Notes: a model not told the origin generated them from the sequence alone. DNA of 64,000 bases from Streptosporangium sp. NBC_01756 (GCF_035917975.1 NZ_CP109130.1:3782001-3846000), one strand, 5' to 3'; positions 33,277-43,243 are shown, counted from the first letter of the stretch. Made by a program: numbers and translations.

Positions 33277-34857
33277 ATGGTCTCCATCCCCCAGGACCTG
33301 CCCGGCTCCCCCGAGTACCTGTCGAAACTCCGCTACGCGTGGCGGGTCTGCTCCGTCACCAGTCTCGGCCTGGTGCTGATCGGCATCTCGGGAAGCACGC
33401 TGAACGTGGCGCTTCCCTCGGTCGTCAGGCACTTTGGCGCGGACGCGTTCGCCGCCGGCTGGATCCTGCTGGCCTTCCTGCTCGTCAACACCGCGACCCT
33501 GGTGTTCTTCGGCCGGGTGGCCGACCTGCTCGGTCGCAGGGAGGTCTACCTGGCGGGATTCGCCCTCTTCACGATGGGGTCGCTGCTGGCGGGGCTGTCG
33601 CCAGGGGTCTGGTCCCTGATCGCGATGCGGGCGGTGCAGGCCGTCGGAGCCGCGATGATCCTGGCCAACGGGACAGTGATCATCGCCGACGCCTTCCCTC
33701 CGGACCGCCTCAGCCAGGGCATGGGCGTCTACATCGGCACCCTGTCGGTCGCCCAGCTCGCCGGCCCCACCCTGGGCGGCCTCATCGCAGAGACCGCCGG
33801 CTGGCAGTGGATCTTCTGGATGAACGTGCCCGCCGGCCTGGTCGCCCTCCTCTGGGGAGCGTTCACCCTCCGCCGCGTCACCCGCAGGCCGCGCGAGCCG
33901 GTGGACGCGCTCGGCAACCTGCTCGTCTTCGCCGTGCTGTCGGCCGCGCTCATCACGCTGTCCGAGGCGGGGTCGCGGGGCGTGTCCAGCCCCGTCGTGA
34001 TCGTCGGCGCCTCCGTCTGCGCGGTCCTGATCCCGGTTCTGGCCGTCGTGGAGCGGCGGGCGTCGCATCCCGTACTCAACGTGCGGCTCTTCGGAGAGCG
34101 CATGCTCGCCTTCGCCAACCTCGCCTCGTTCTGCAACGCGCTGGCCCGCGCGGCGCTGATCCTGCTCGTCGCCCTCTACTTCCAGGCGGCCCGGGGCGTC
34201 GACGCCGTCACGGCCGCCCTGAGCGTGCTGCCGGTCCCGGTCGGCATGGCCCTGGCCTCGCCGGTCGCGGGCTCGCTCGGCCGCCGGGTCTCCCCTTACA
34301 CGCTGTCCGTCGGAGGCTCACTGCTGAGTACGGCGGGGCTCGGCGTCCTGATGCTGAACACCGATCCCGCGACACCGTACGGGGTCGTCGGGGTGGGCCT
34401 GTTCCTGTGCGGCTGTGGCAGCGGTACCTTCCTCACCGGCAACACCACCCAGGTCATGGCCGCCCTGCCCGCCGGGAGTCTCGGCGTGGTGAACGGCTTC
34501 CGGCTCATGATCATGAATGTCGGGATCGTGCTCAGCGTCGCCCTCACCCTGAGCGTCGTCACCGGCTCGGTCGGCGCCGGACTACGCGACCAGGTATACG
34601 CGGGCACCCTCTCCCGCCTGTCTCCCGTCGCCGTGGACCAGCTCATGAATGGTTTCCGCACCACTTATGCCGTCCTGTGCGCCATCGCCCTCTGCGGCGC
34701 CGTTTCCGCGCTGCTGGCCCGCCCGCGCCGTAACCTGCGGGCGGGCGATTTCTCGGCGGCCACCACGCATGAGTCCTTCCTCCCATCAGAACACCCCAAG
34801 AGCCTTGGACCAGCGCACATGCTCGCGGACCATGGCCTGGAGGACGGCAAGCAATAA
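33277..34857 (+). CDS. MFS multidrug exporter, DHA2 (14-helix) type
   Basis: A protein of 526 residues with 14 predicted membrane helices. Motif A is GRVADLLGRREVY between helices 2 and 3; motif C-like glycine/proline helix 5 is AQLAGPTLGGLIAE. It is probably a proton-driven drug exporter in the EmrB/QacA group; its substrate is unknown. It follows the Crp-type gene by 57 bp in the same direction. A local DNA stretch just before (GTACGGCGTACG) could be part of an operator. Confidence 0.86.
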   Translation: MVSIPQDLPGSPEYLSKLRYAWRVCSVTSLGLVLIGISGSTLNVALPSVVRHFGADAFAAGWILLAFLLVNTATLVFFGRVADLLGRREVYLAGFALFTMGSLLAGLSPGVWSLIAMRAVQAVGAAMILANGTVIIADAFPPDRLSQGMGVYIGTLSVAQLAGPTLGGLIAETAGWQWIFWMNVPAGLVALLWGAFTLRRVTRRPREPVDALGNLLVFAVLSAALITLSEAGSRGVSSPVVIVGASVCAVLIPVLAVVERRASHPVLNVRLFGERMLAFANLASFCNALARAALILLVALYFQAARGVDAVTAALSVLPVPVGMALASPVAGSLGRRVSPYTLSVGGSLLSTAGLGVLMLNTDPATPYGVVGVGLFLCGCGSGTFLTGNTTQVMAALPAGSLGVVNGFRLMIMNVGIVLSVALTLSVVTGSVGAGLRDQVYAGTLSRLSPVAVDQLMNGFRTTYAVLCAIALCGAVSALLARPRRNLRAGDFSAATTHESFLPSEHPKSLGPAHMLADHGLEDGKQ

Positions 34858-34961
34858 ATTGGAATTAGGAAGATATTGATCGCCGAATAGGCGTAAATGG
34901 CAGCGTGGCGGAGAATTAATGAAACCACCTGCCAAACAAAGGCTTTTCCGGGGGACTTGTC
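34858..34961. promoter_or_regulatory. AT-rich promoter region before the LPXTG protein gene
   Basis: About 100 bases rich in AATTA and TTAAT, unlike the flanks. The -10-like TAATGA is near 34916. GGGGGA precedes ATG 34962. Confidence 0.4.
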
Positions 34962-35567
34962 ATGCAAAGTCGGCGAATACCGATTTTAATTACTTTCTGG
35001 ATGATTATGCCCGTTATAGCCATCTCGTTCGGTGCTGGGGCGCGCGCTGACAGCGGTTCCTCGGTCATCTGGGCTCGGCCCATCGGCAATGGCGCGGGCA
35101 GCGCGGCGGACGACTCCTCGTCCACCGAGGCGTCGTTCCGTGTGGTCCCCGGACCGACTCCGACCAAATCCCCGCCGCCCGGTCCCGGCCCCGGCCCCGG
35201 TCCCGGCTTCGAGGACGACGGCGACTTCGAAGACGATCTCCTCGATGACATCGAGGCCAGGGTCGAGGACGGCATCAAGGACATCGAGGACGGCGTCGGC
35301 GACGCCGAACCCGATTCCGGGAAGCACGGACCCAAGCACTTCCGCCCGGGGCACGCCGACTTCGACGACTCCGACCCCGTGGACTTCGGGAACATCGGCC
35401 CCGGCCCCGTAGGTCCCGCACCGACCGGGGATCCCAGCCTGCCGTTCACCGGGATCGACGGCCGTCGTCTGGCGGTCCAGGCGCTGGCGGGAGCGGGGGC
35501 CGTGCTGGTCGGCGCCTGCCTGATCCTGCTGTCCACCTCGCGCCGTCGCCATCGAAAGAAGGGCTGA
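34962..35567 (+). CDS. Sortase-anchored (LPXTG) cell-wall protein
   Basis: A protein of 201 residues. A signal peptide occupies residues 1-29 (ARA before Asp30). The exposed part is low complexity: a Pro-Gly run (about 71-82) and a very acidic segment (83-145) with repeated IEDG/VEDG. The C-terminus has the sorting signal LPFTG (160-164), a hydrophobic helix (170-190) and the basic tail RRRHRKKG. A sortase would cut between T163 and G164 and attach the protein to peptidoglycan. No sortase gene is in the window. The gene sits alone in an AT-rich spot. Confidence 0.85.
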   Translation: MQSRRIPILITFWMIMPVIAISFGAGARADSGSSVIWARPIGNGAGSAADDSSSTEASFRVVPGPTPTKSPPPGPGPGPGPGFEDDGDFEDDLLDDIEARVEDGIKDIEDGVGDAEPDSGKHGPKHFRPGHADFDDSDPVDFGNIGPGPVGPAPTGDPSLPFTGIDGRRLAVQALAGAGAVLVGACLILLSTSRRRHRKKG

Positions 35568-35723
35568 CCGCCTCCCCGACGATCCTGGGCGAGACCCCTC
35601 CCCGAACCCGTCCCGGTGGGGGTCCGGCCCCCGAGACAAGCCACCGGGACCAGGTGGACACCGCCGGACGCGCCGGGTCGCGGATGCCCGGCACCCGTTC
35701 GCGCACGGCCGTTCCGGCGGAGG

Positions 35724-36389
35724 TCAGTCCACGCGGAGGCGGGCCGCCATGGTCTCGATGCCGGTCATCAGGATGTCGATGCCGAAGGTGTCGTAGAGCT
35801 CGGTCGTGCCGCCGTCGACGAGAGGGCCCGCCATCTCCACGATGTGCGGGTAGACGTCCGGCGGCAGCGACTGGAGGGTGGCGCGCTTGACGCGCAGGCA
35901 TGCGGCCCCCTCCTCGCTCGTCGCACTCGGACGGCGGTTCATCGGGCCGGCGGCGGCCAGGGCGATCGCCCCCCGAAGCAGGTAATTGGAGATCAGGCAG
36001 TTCTCCTCGTAGGAGAACCCCGCCTGCTTGGCCAGGCCGAGCGCGGTGTCCCACACCCGCAGGAAGTTCGGCACGGTCATCTGGTCCACCTCCTCCAGCA
36101 CGGCCGCCGCGCACGGGTAGTGGCGCAGCACCCTGACCAGGCCGGTGACGAGCTCACGGAGCTGCTCCTGCCACGGTCTGGCGTGGTCATCGGCGATCAC
36201 GAACCCCTCGATCAGGTGGTCCGCCATACCGACGAGCAGTTGCTCCTTGTTCTTGAAGTGCCAGTACAGCGCCATCGGGGTGACCCCCAGCTCCTGGGCG
36301 AGCCGCCGGATGGTCACCGCCTGGAGTCCCTCGGCCGAGCCGATCTCCAGCGCCTGCTCGACGACGGCCTCACGCGTCAGTTTTCCCAT
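35724..36389 (-). CDS. TetR-family repressor of the adjacent MFS gene
   Basis: A protein of 221 residues starting GKLTREAVVEQALEI, with the HTH VTIRRLAQELGVTPMALYWHF. The C-terminal domain resembles TetR class C-terminal regions (TetR_C type). ATG 36389 is used; a TTG four codons upstream is possible. It is divergent from an MFS exporter, and a 17-bp perfect inverted repeat in the gap is its probable operator. Confidence 0.9.
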   Translation of the reverse strand: MGKLTREAVVEQALEIGSAEGLQAVTIRRLAQELGVTPMALYWHFKNKEQLLVGMADHLIEGFVIADDHARPWQEQLRELVTGLVRVLRHYPCAAAVLEEVDQMTVPNFLRVWDTALGLAKQAGFSYEENCLISNYLLRGAIALAAAGPMNRRPSATSEEGAACLRVKRATLQSLPPDVYPHIVEMAGPLVDGGTTELYDTFGIDILMTGIETMAARLRVD

Positions 36390-36424
36390 CACGCTTGACA
36401 ACTATACGCCGTACACGTTCAATT

Positions 36425-36461
36425 CTACGTCGTACATGTACGCCGTACATGTACGACGTAG
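36425..36461. promoter_or_regulatory. TetR operator: 17-bp perfect inverted repeat
   Basis: CTACGTCGTACATGTAC (36425-36441) is exactly mirrored at 36445-36461, with GCC between. It touches the ribosome site (GAGGAGGAG) of the rightward MFS gene. A further half-like GCCGTACA lies at 36408-36415. The arms themselves contain the palindrome GTACATGTAC, so two repressor dimers could bind. Confidence 0.85.
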
Positions 36462-36471
36462 AGGAGGAGCT

Positions 36472-37917
36472 GTGACGGACAACCGCAGATGGTGGGCATT
36501 GGGAGCGATCTCACTGGCCACCTTCATGACGTACCTGGACAACAACGTGGTCAACGTCGCGCTGCCGACGATCCAGCGGGACCTCGGGTTGGGCATCTCG
36601 GGCCTGGAATGGATCGTGAGCGGTTACATCCTGGTCTTCGCCGGGCTGATGCTGACCGGCGGACGCCTGGCGGACGTCTTCGGACGACGGCGGATCTTCA
36701 TGATCGGACTCGGGGTGTTCACCGCGGCGTCGTTCGCCGCCGGGCTGGCCACGGACGGCACGGCCCTGATCGCCGCTCGGGCGCTCCAGGGCGTCGGCGC
36801 GGCGTTTCTCGCGCCCACCGCGCTCGCCCTGCTCACCTCGATCTTCCCCGACCCCCGGGAGCGGGCGACGGCGGTCGGACTGTGGAGCGCGGTCGGCGCG
36901 CTGGCCCTGGCCCTCGGCCCGCTGACCGGCGGACTCATCAGCGAGCGGTGGCACTGGGGGTGGATCTACCTGATCAACGTGCCGATCGGGGTCGTGACCC
37001 TCGGGCTCGGCCTGTGGGCGATCCGGGTGACCCCGCAGGACCGCGTACGGCACAGCCTGGACGTTCCCGGCCTGGTGACGTCGGGCCTGGCGCTGTCCGC
37101 GCTGACCTACGCGCTCATCGAGGGCGACGGGGCCGGGTGGACCTCACCGGAGATCCTGGTCTCGTTCGGCCTGGCTGCGGCGTTCGCTGCGGCGTTCGCG
37201 GTGATCGAGACCAGGAGTCACGAGCCGATGATCGACCTGTCGCTGTTCCGGTCCCGGGTGTTCAGCGGAGGTCTGCTGTCGATGGGGCTGTGGTCGTTCG
37301 GGGTCTTCGGGATCTACTTCTTCACCGCGCTGTACCTGCAGAACGCGCTGGGCTTCTCACCGACGGAGGCCGGGCTCTCGTTCGTGCCGATGGCGCTGGT
37401 GATGGCTGTGACCGCGGCCGTCGCCCAGCGGATCAGCCGGGCTCTGGGAACCGCGCGGACCGTGGCCGCCGGGCTCCTGCTGATGGCCGTGGCGGTGTTC
37501 GGGATCTCCTTCATCGGGCAGGACGGCTCGTTCGGTGACCTGCTGCCGTGGTTCCTGGCCTACGGGCTGGGCGGCGGGATGCTCGTGCCCCTCACCACGG
37601 CCATCCTCGGCACGCTCCCCACCGGCCGCACCGGGGTGGCCTCGGGCGTGCTGAACATCTCACGGGAGATCTTCGGCCTGCTCGGGGTCACCGTCCTCGG
37701 GGCGATCCTCAGCGGCAGGCAGAGCTCGATCCTCCAGGACGGCGCCAGGCCGCTGACGGCCTTCCTGGAGGCCTACCAGTTCACCCTGGTCATCGCCGCG
37801 GTCATCGTGCTGGTGGGCGTACCGGTCAGCCTCTTCTCCCTGCGTTCCCCCGCAGCCGCGCAGGACCCCGGCAGCGCGGAGACCGCCGACGAACGCCTCG
37901 CCGTACCGGCGGCCTGA
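36472..37917 (+). CDS. MFS exporter, DHA2 (14-helix) type
   Basis: A protein of 481 residues beginning with a [19 protein letters not shown] helix 1, typical of DHA2 exporters (conserved Leu-Asp-Asn-Val). Motif A is [14 protein letters not shown] and motif C-like [20 protein letters not shown] 36472 is right behind GGAGGAG and the operator; the longer frame that begins at 36145 lies in the TetR gene. It is presumably induced by a drug that releases the TetR protein. Confidence 0.9.
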   Translation: MTDNRRWWALGAISLATFMTYLDNNVVNVALPTIQRDLGLGISGLEWIVSGYILVFAGLMLTGGRLADVFGRRRIFMIGLGVFTAASFAAGLATDGTALIAARALQGVGAAFLAPTALALLTSIFPDPRERATAVGLWSAVGALALALGPLTGGLISERWHWGWIYLINVPIGVVTLGLGLWAIRVTPQDRVRHSLDVPGLVTSGLALSALTYALIEGDGAGWTSPEILVSFGLAAAFAAAFAVIETRSHEPMIDLSLFRSRVFSGGLLSMGLWSFGVFGIYFFTALYLQNALGFSPTEAGLSFVPMALVMAVTAAVAQRISRALGTARTVAAGLLLMAVAVFGISFIGQDGSFGDLLPWFLAYGLGGGMLVPLTTAILGTLPTGRTGVASGVLNISREIFGLLGVTVLGAILSGRQSSILQDGARPLTAFLEAYQFTLVIAAVIVLVGVPVSLFSLRSPAAAQDPGSAETADERLAVPAA

Positions 37918-37978
37918 AAGGGTGGGAGACGTCGGCCGCACCCGTCGCGGCAAGGCCTGCGCCGCCCGCCCCCGCCGA

Positions 37979-38030
37979 TGTTCCGGAGGGCGGGCACCCG
38001 CCCGTGTTCCGGAGGGCCGGCACCCGCCCG
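37979..38030. repeat. 26-bp tandem repeat, two copies
   Basis: TGTTCCGGAGGG-C/C-GGCACCCGCCCG occurs head to tail at 37979-38004 and 38005-38030 (25 of 26 equal), then a third copy begins (TGTACCG). It lies 60 bp past the MFS stop. Confidence 0.85.
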
Positions 38031-38080
38031 TGTACCGTCCGCCGCGGCCGGGGGAGGCCCCGAAGGGGCATGATGAAGGC

Positions 38081-38527
38081 GTGCCGCCTCACAAGCCTGA
38101 TCCCGCCAAGGTCCGCGCCGCCCTGGACGCCCAGCTGACCGCCCTCGACGAACCGCCCTACGACGGCCCCGGAGACCTTCCGGCGCTGCTGGCGGCGTGC
38201 GTGCCGGTGGTGTTGCGGGCCTATGAGCGGCAGGTCCGGCCGGAGCGGGAGATCGCGCGTTTCGCCGTACGACACCTGCTGGACCGGCTGGCGACGGCGG
38301 CTCCCGGACGGACCGTCGAGGTGCGGGTCCCTCCGTATGCGGCGGTGCAGTGCGTGGAAGGCCCCCGGCACACGCGGGGCACCCCGCCGAACGTGGTGGA
38401 GACCGACGGCCGGACCTGGCTGGAGCTGGCCACCGGACGGCTGACATGGGCCGAGGCGGTGGCGGCGGGAAAGGTCACCGCGAGCGGGGCCCGGGCCGAC
38501 CTGTCCGACCACCTGCCGGTCCCGTAG
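38081..38527 (+). CDS. Sterol-carrier-family (SCP2-like) protein
   Basis: A protein of 148 residues: an N-terminal helical part ([12 protein letters not shown], then [19 protein letters not shown]) and a C-terminal SCP2-like half with [41 protein letters not shown] and [13 protein letters not shown]. Actinobacterial homologues (for example mycobacterial Rv0807) lie near purF, as here. The function is unknown; a lipid-type ligand is inferred from the fold. GTG 38081 is used; the ribosome site (AAGGGG) is somewhat distant. Confidence 0.85.
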   Translation: MPPHKPDPAKVRAALDAQLTALDEPPYDGPGDLPALLAACVPVVLRAYERQVRPEREIARFAVRHLLDRLATAAPGRTVEVRVPPYAAVQCVEGPRHTRGTPPNVVETDGRTWLELATGRLTWAEAVAAGKVTASGARADLSDHLPVP

Positions 38528-38620
38528 ACCCGGTGTCCGCCGGGCCGTGGAGACCCGCTACCGGGCGTCCGCGACCCGACGGCCGGTGATCGGCGGTCAC
38601 GACCGGCCGGGCCACCCGAC

Positions 38621-38765
38621 AATCCGGAGCCCGACGCCCGGAGCCCGGAGCCCGGACTCGACGTCCGGAGCCTGGGGTCTGGAGCTTGACGTCCGGAACT
38701 CGAAGCTCGACGCCCGAAGCTCGGGGCTCGACGTCCGGAGCCCGGAGCTTGACTCCCGATGTCCG
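38621..38765. repeat. Degenerate short repeats behind the SCP2-like gene
   Basis: CTCGACGTCCGGAGCC, GAGCTTGACGTCCGGA, GCTCGACGCCCGAAGCTC and similar blocks recur every 12-30 bp over about 145 bases. No gene is found in 38528-38803. Confidence 0.75.
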
Positions 38766-38803
38766 GGCACGGGTCTGATGACCACGGGCTTCTTCCCGTG
38801 GCG

Positions 38804-40381
38804 TCAGGGGTTGGTCCGGACCTGTACGCCCAGCCTCTCCTCGATGCAGCGCTGCTGGAGTTCGGTCGGCAGGTTGGCGCAGTCGCCGATCCTGCTGTAA
38901 AGCCAGCTCAGCAATACCACGGCGATGATCAGAGTCAGGGCGCTCAGCACGATGCCCACCCAGGCGCGGCCACGGTTGGAGTTCTTGGCGACCGCGATGA
39001 TGCCGATGATCAGTCCTACTACGGCCGTCAGCACGCCGATACCGCACACGACGAGCAGGAAGAGGCTCACGATGCCGAGCACGAGCGCGGTGGTGCCGAG
39101 ACCTCCCCCCTGCTTGCGTGACCAGTCGCCCGTCGGAGGCGCCGGGTACGGCGTGCCGCCCGGGTAACCCGGATAGGGCGGAGGCTGCCCCTGGTACGGC
39201 TGGCCTGACGGGTAGGCGGGGCCACCCTGCGGCGGGTAGGGCGTGCCGCCTGACGGGTAGGCCGGGCCGCCCTGCGGCGGGTAGGGCGGTGGCTGCTGGG
39301 AGGGCTCGTCCGATCGGCCCTCGGGTACATCGCCGCCGTGGGAAGCCCCGTAAAGCGGTGGCTGCTGGGATGACCCGATCGGTCGGCCCTCGGGCACACC
39401 GCCGCCGTGGGAAGCCCCGTAGGAACCCGTGCCGGAAGAGGTCTCGGTGGAGAGGTCGTCGCCGGAGGGGCCCCGGTGGGCACCCGGGGCGGGGCCGCCG
39501 TACGGGCCACCCGGCGCGGTCGGCTGGACGCCTTCGGACTGCCCGGAGGTCTGGTGCCGTGCCTCGGGCGAGGCCGGCGACTCATAGGACGGCGGCTGAG
39601 CACCGGACGGACTCGGCGGCTCGTACGACGGCGGTTGAGCACCGGAGGAGACTGGCGGCTCGTAGCGCGAAGGCTGGGTGGCAGCGGGGGGCACACCGGT
39701 GACGTCCTCGTCGTCGTCCTTCGAGGACGGCGTTTCGGAGGCACTTTCCCAGCCCGGGTAGGCGGGCGGCGGGGCGCCGGGAACCGGATAGGAGGACTGA
39801 GATCCGGCATCCTGGGCGCCCGGGGACGCGTCAGTGCCGTCACGGTCTACGCCGTCGCGGGCCGTACCCTCACGGGCCGTACCGTCGCGGGCCGTACCCT
39901 CACGGGCCGTACCCTCGCGATCTGCGCCGTCGCGGGCTGCTCCGCCTGAGCCCGCATCATCCGGACCTGCGTCGCCCGGGTCCGCCTGGACCGGCTGGGG
40001 AACCTCCGGCGCGGAGGGCACATCCGGGTGCGCCGGAACCTGCGGTTCGCGCGGCGTGGAGATCGGCGGCCATTCCGGGGGCTCACCGGGCCGGTCGGGG
40101 TCGGGAAGGCGCGGAGCCGTTCTCTCCGGCTCCTCGGGCTCCACCGGCGGCTGCGTGGACGACGGCTCTCCGGGCGTGGGCTCCGACGGAGGACGTGCGG
40201 GAGCGGGGTCGGGGGCCGACCAGGTGGAGGGGTCCTCGGGACGGAAAACGGCCGGCTCGTCCGGAACGGAGGTCTCTTCCGGACCGTCAGAGGGCTGCTG
40301 GTCCGGCCCCTCCGGCTCGGATCGCCGGTCTCGCGAATCCCGCCGCGGATCGGGCTGATTGGGGTCCTCAGGTGTTGTCAC
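38804..40381 (-). CDS. Pro-rich membrane protein with C-terminal DUF4190
   Basis: A protein of 525 residues. Residues 1-405 are disordered and rich in Pro, Ser, Gly and Glu, with several internal repeats: DGTAREGTAR-type pentads (about 155-180), SGAQPPSYE (about 235-265) and PPQGGPAYPSG (about 350-390). The last 110 residues have a DUF4190-like pair of membrane helices (TTALVLGIVSLFLLVV ... VGLIIGIIAVAKN) plus a third helix, and end in a short domain with two Cys (DCANLPTELQQRC). GTG 40381 has GGGAGAG upstream. It is probably a cell-envelope protein with a cytoplasmic or surface-exposed flexible arm. It is divergent from purF. Confidence 0.85.
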   Translation of the reverse strand: MTTPEDPNQPDPRRDSRDRRSEPEGPDQQPSDGPEETSVPDEPAVFRPEDPSTWSAPDPAPARPPSEPTPGEPSSTQPPVEPEEPERTAPRLPDPDRPGEPPEWPPISTPREPQVPAHPDVPSAPEVPQPVQADPGDAGPDDAGSGGAARDGADREGTAREGTARDGTAREGTARDGVDRDGTDASPGAQDAGSQSSYPVPGAPPPAYPGWESASETPSSKDDDEDVTGVPPAATQPSRYEPPVSSGAQPPSYEPPSPSGAQPPSYESPASPEARHQTSGQSEGVQPTAPGGPYGGPAPGAHRGPSGDDLSTETSSGTGSYGASHGGGVPEGRPIGSSQQPPLYGASHGGDVPEGRSDEPSQQPPPYPPQGGPAYPSGGTPYPPQGGPAYPSGQPYQGQPPPYPGYPGGTPYPAPPTGDWSRKQGGGLGTTALVLGIVSLFLLVVCGIGVLTAVVGLIIGIIAVAKNSNRGRAWVGIVLSALTLIIAVVLLSWLYSRIGDCANLPTELQQRCIEERLGVQVRTNP

Positions 40382-40553
40382 GTCCACTCTCCCGACGCGT
40401 AGGCATGCCGGATACCTCAGGTTCCCCCGCTCCTTTGCGATAAAACAGGCCGACACGGCAAAAGACCAACGATTGTTCGGCAACAGGGAACACAGCCCTC
40501 AGACCCGCCCCCCGAGGTACGAGCAATGAGGAAGCCGACCTAGACTGAGGCAT

Positions 40554-41990
40554 GTGCTGAAGGGCGACGGCCATCTGAGCCATGACCTTGACCCCCATGA
40601 CCAGCCCCCGAAGGACGCATGTGGCGTCTTCGGCGTCTGGGCACCGGGGGAGGAAGTCTCCAAACTCACCTACTACGGGCTGTACGCGTTACAACACCGC
40701 GGTCAGGAATCCGCGGGTATCGCGGTCAGTGAAGGCAGCCGGATTCTCGTCTACAAGGACATGGGCCTCGTCGCCCAGGTCTTCGACGAGTCGGTGCTCG
40801 GTACTCTCCGCGGCCACCTGGCCATCGGTCACTGCCGCTACTCGACCACCGGATCGAGTGTCTGGGAGAACGCCCAGCCGACGTTGAGCTCGACCGAGGA
40901 CGGCGGGCTCGCGCTCGCCCACAACGGAAACCTGATCAACACTCCGGAGCTGGCCCAGCGGCTGGCCCCGGGCGCGACCAGGGCGACCACCGACACCGAG
41001 GTGTTGACGTCGCTGCTGGCCCAGGACCGCAGCCAGTCCATCGACGACGCCGCCGCGGAGCTGCTGCCCCAGGTCAAGGGCGCCTACTCGCTGGTCTTCA
41101 TGGACGAGAAGACGCTGTACGCGGCCCGTGACCCGCAGGGCATCCGCCCGCTGGTCCTCGGGCGGCTGGAGCGCGGCTGGGCGGTCGCATCCGAGACCGC
41201 CGCCCTCGACATCGTGGGCGCCACGTTCGTCCGCGAGATCGAGCCCGGCGAGCTGATCACCATCGACGAGCGGGGCGTGCAGTCCCGCCGGTTCGCACTG
41301 GCCGAGCCCAAGGGCTGCCTGTTCGAATACGTCTACCTGGCCCGGCCCGACACCACGATCGCCGGGCGCGGCGTGCAGACCACCCGCGTCGAGGTCGGCC
41401 GGGTCCTGGCCCGCGAACACCCGGTCGAGGCCGACCTGGTCATCCCGACGCCCGAGTCGGGCACCCCCGCCGCCGTCGGTTACGCCGAGGAGAGCGGGAT
41501 CCCGTACGGCCAGGGCCTGGTCAAGAACTCCTATGTCGGCCGCACCTTCATCCAGCCGTCCCAGACGATCCGCCAGCTCGGCATCCGGCTCAAGCTCAAC
41601 CCGCTGAAGGAAGTCGTCGCGGGCAAGCGCCTGGTCGTGGTGGACGACTCGATCGTGCGCGGCAACACCCAGCGGGCGATCGTCAAGATGCTGCGCGAGG
41701 CCGGCGCACGCGAGGTCCATGTCCGGATCTCCTCTCCGCCGGTCTCCTGGCCGTGCTTCTACGGCATCGACTTCGCCACCCGTGCCGAGCTGATCGCCGG
41801 TTCGCTCAGTGTGGAGGAGATCCGTGCCTCCCTCGGCGCCGACTCCCTCGGGTACATCTCGCTGGAGGGCCTGACCGAGGCCACCACCATCCCGGCCGAA
41901 CGGCTCTGCCGCGCCTGCTTCGACGGCGTTTATCCCATCGCCATCGACCGCGACAACGTCGGCAAATACGTCCTGGAGGGCAAGCTGTGA
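40554..41990 (+). CDS. purF: PurF, amidophosphoribosyltransferase
   Basis: First committed step of purine synthesis: PRPP plus glutamine gives phosphoribosylamine. 478 residues. A short propeptide is followed by Cys23 (DACGVFGVW), the N-terminal nucleophile of the glutaminase domain. The PRPP loop is VVDDSIVRGNT, and C-terminal Cys residues (PVSWPCFYG, CRACFDG) suggest an oxygen-sensitive 4Fe-4S cluster as in Bacillus PurF. GTG 40554 is used since the overlapping ATG leads to a stop after two codons. purM follows after 76 bp. Confidence 0.96.
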   Translation: MLKGDGHLSHDLDPHDQPPKDACGVFGVWAPGEEVSKLTYYGLYALQHRGQESAGIAVSEGSRILVYKDMGLVAQVFDESVLGTLRGHLAIGHCRYSTTGSSVWENAQPTLSSTEDGGLALAHNGNLINTPELAQRLAPGATRATTDTEVLTSLLAQDRSQSIDDAAAELLPQVKGAYSLVFMDEKTLYAARDPQGIRPLVLGRLERGWAVASETAALDIVGATFVREIEPGELITIDERGVQSRRFALAEPKGCLFEYVYLARPDTTIAGRGVQTTRVEVGRVLAREHPVEADLVIPTPESGTPAAVGYAEESGIPYGQGLVKNSYVGRTFIQPSQTIRQLGIRLKLNPLKEVVAGKRLVVVDDSIVRGNTQRAIVKMLREAGAREVHVRISSPPVSWPCFYGIDFATRAELIAGSLSVEEIRASLGADSLGYISLEGLTEATTIPAERLCRACFDGVYPIAIDRDNVGKYVLEGKL

Positions 41991-42013
41991 ACCGGGACGG
42001 CAGGCAGGACGGC

Positions 42014-42037
42014 GGAGCCGCGACCAAGCGCGGCTCC
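42014..42037 (+). terminator. Small hairpin between purF and purM
   Basis: GGAGCCGCG (42014-42022) pairs with CGCGGCTCC (42029-42037) with a 6-base loop and no T run. It may be a partial terminator or an RNA-stability hairpin that adjusts purM expression. Confidence 0.55.
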
Positions 42038-42066
42038 TCGGTCGTGCGACCTGAGAGGGAGGACGC

Positions 42067-43092
42067 ATGACGAGCTACGCCGCCGCCGGCGTTGACATCG
42101 ACGCCGGTGAGCGCGCCGTCGAGCTGATGAAGTCGAAGGTCGCGCGGTCCCGGCGGCCTGAGGTGGTCGACGACGCCAGCGGCTTCGCCGGCCTCTTCGA
42201 CGCCTCGGCCCTGCTGGGCTACCGGCGACCGCTGCTGACGACCTCGACCGACGGGGTCGGCACCAAGGTCATGCTGGCGCAGGCACTCGGCAAGCACGAC
42301 ACGATCGGCGTCGACCTGGTCGGCATGGTCGTGGACGACCTGGTGGTCTGCGGCGCAGAACCGCTGTTCATGACCGACTACATCGCCTGCGGGAAGGTCG
42401 TCCCGGAGCGGATCGCCGAGATCGTGGGCGGTGTCGCCGAGGGCTGCCGCCTGGCGGGCTGTGCCCTGATCGGCGGCGAGACGGCCGAGCACCCCGGAGC
42501 CATGGGCGCCGACGAGTACGACCTCGCGGGCGCCGCCACCGGTGTGGTGGAGGCCGACACGATGCTCGGCCGGGACCGGGTCCGTGCGGGCGACGTGGTG
42601 CTGGCGCTGGCCTCCTCCGGCGTGCACTCCAACGGCTACTCGCTGGTCCGGCACATCATCAAGCTCGCCGGGCTCTCCCTGGAGACCGAGTTCGCCGAGC
42701 TCAGCCGGTCGCTGGGCGAGGAGTTGCTGGAGCCGACCCGGATCTACTCCCTGGACTGCCTGGAGCTGGCCCGCTCGGTCGACGTCCACGCGTACGCGCA
42801 CATCACCGGCGGAGGTCTCGCGGGCAACCTGTCCCGCTCGCTGCCGCCGACGCTGGACGCGCTGCTGGACCGTTCGTCCTGGACCCCGCCCGCCGTCTTC
42901 GAACTGCTGGCGGGACACGGCAAGGTGGCACAGGCCGACATGGACCGCACCTTCAACCTGGGTGTGGGCATGGCGGCGATCGTCGCGGCGGACGCCGTCG
43001 ACGGGGCGCTGGCCCTGCTCAAGGAGCGTGGCCTTCCGGCCTGGGTGCTCGGCGAGGTCGTCCCCGGCACCGGTGAGGCGCGTTACCGCTGA
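42067..43092 (+). CDS. purM: PurM, AIR synthetase
   Basis: ATP-dependent cyclisation of FGAM to AIR, 341 residues. The conserved start TSYAAAGVDIDAGERAVELMK, the TSTDGVGTKVMLAQ segment, ALIGGETAEHPG and HITGGGLAGNLSR are diagnostic. ATG 42067 has GAGGGAGG upstream. It is cotranscribed with purF. Confidence 0.96.
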   Translation: MTSYAAAGVDIDAGERAVELMKSKVARSRRPEVVDDASGFAGLFDASALLGYRRPLLTTSTDGVGTKVMLAQALGKHDTIGVDLVGMVVDDLVVCGAEPLFMTDYIACGKVVPERIAEIVGGVAEGCRLAGCALIGGETAEHPGAMGADEYDLAGAATGVVEADTMLGRDRVRAGDVVLALASSGVHSNGYSLVRHIIKLAGLSLETEFAELSRSLGEELLEPTRIYSLDCLELARSVDVHAYAHITGGGLAGNLSRSLPPTLDALLDRSSWTPPAVFELLAGHGKVAQADMDRTFNLGVGMAAIVAADAVDGALALLKERGLPAWVLGEVVPGTGEARYR

Positions 43093-43243
43093 GTCGTGGG
43101 GGCGCCGGCCACCGTCGGCGCCCCGCCGTATACCGGCAATCACGGGTCCGGGACGAGCCGTACACCGGGAATCATGAGTACGGGACGACGAAAAGCGCCC
43201 CGGACCACCGGAGCGCTGAGCTGAATCGACACATACGGAGAAA

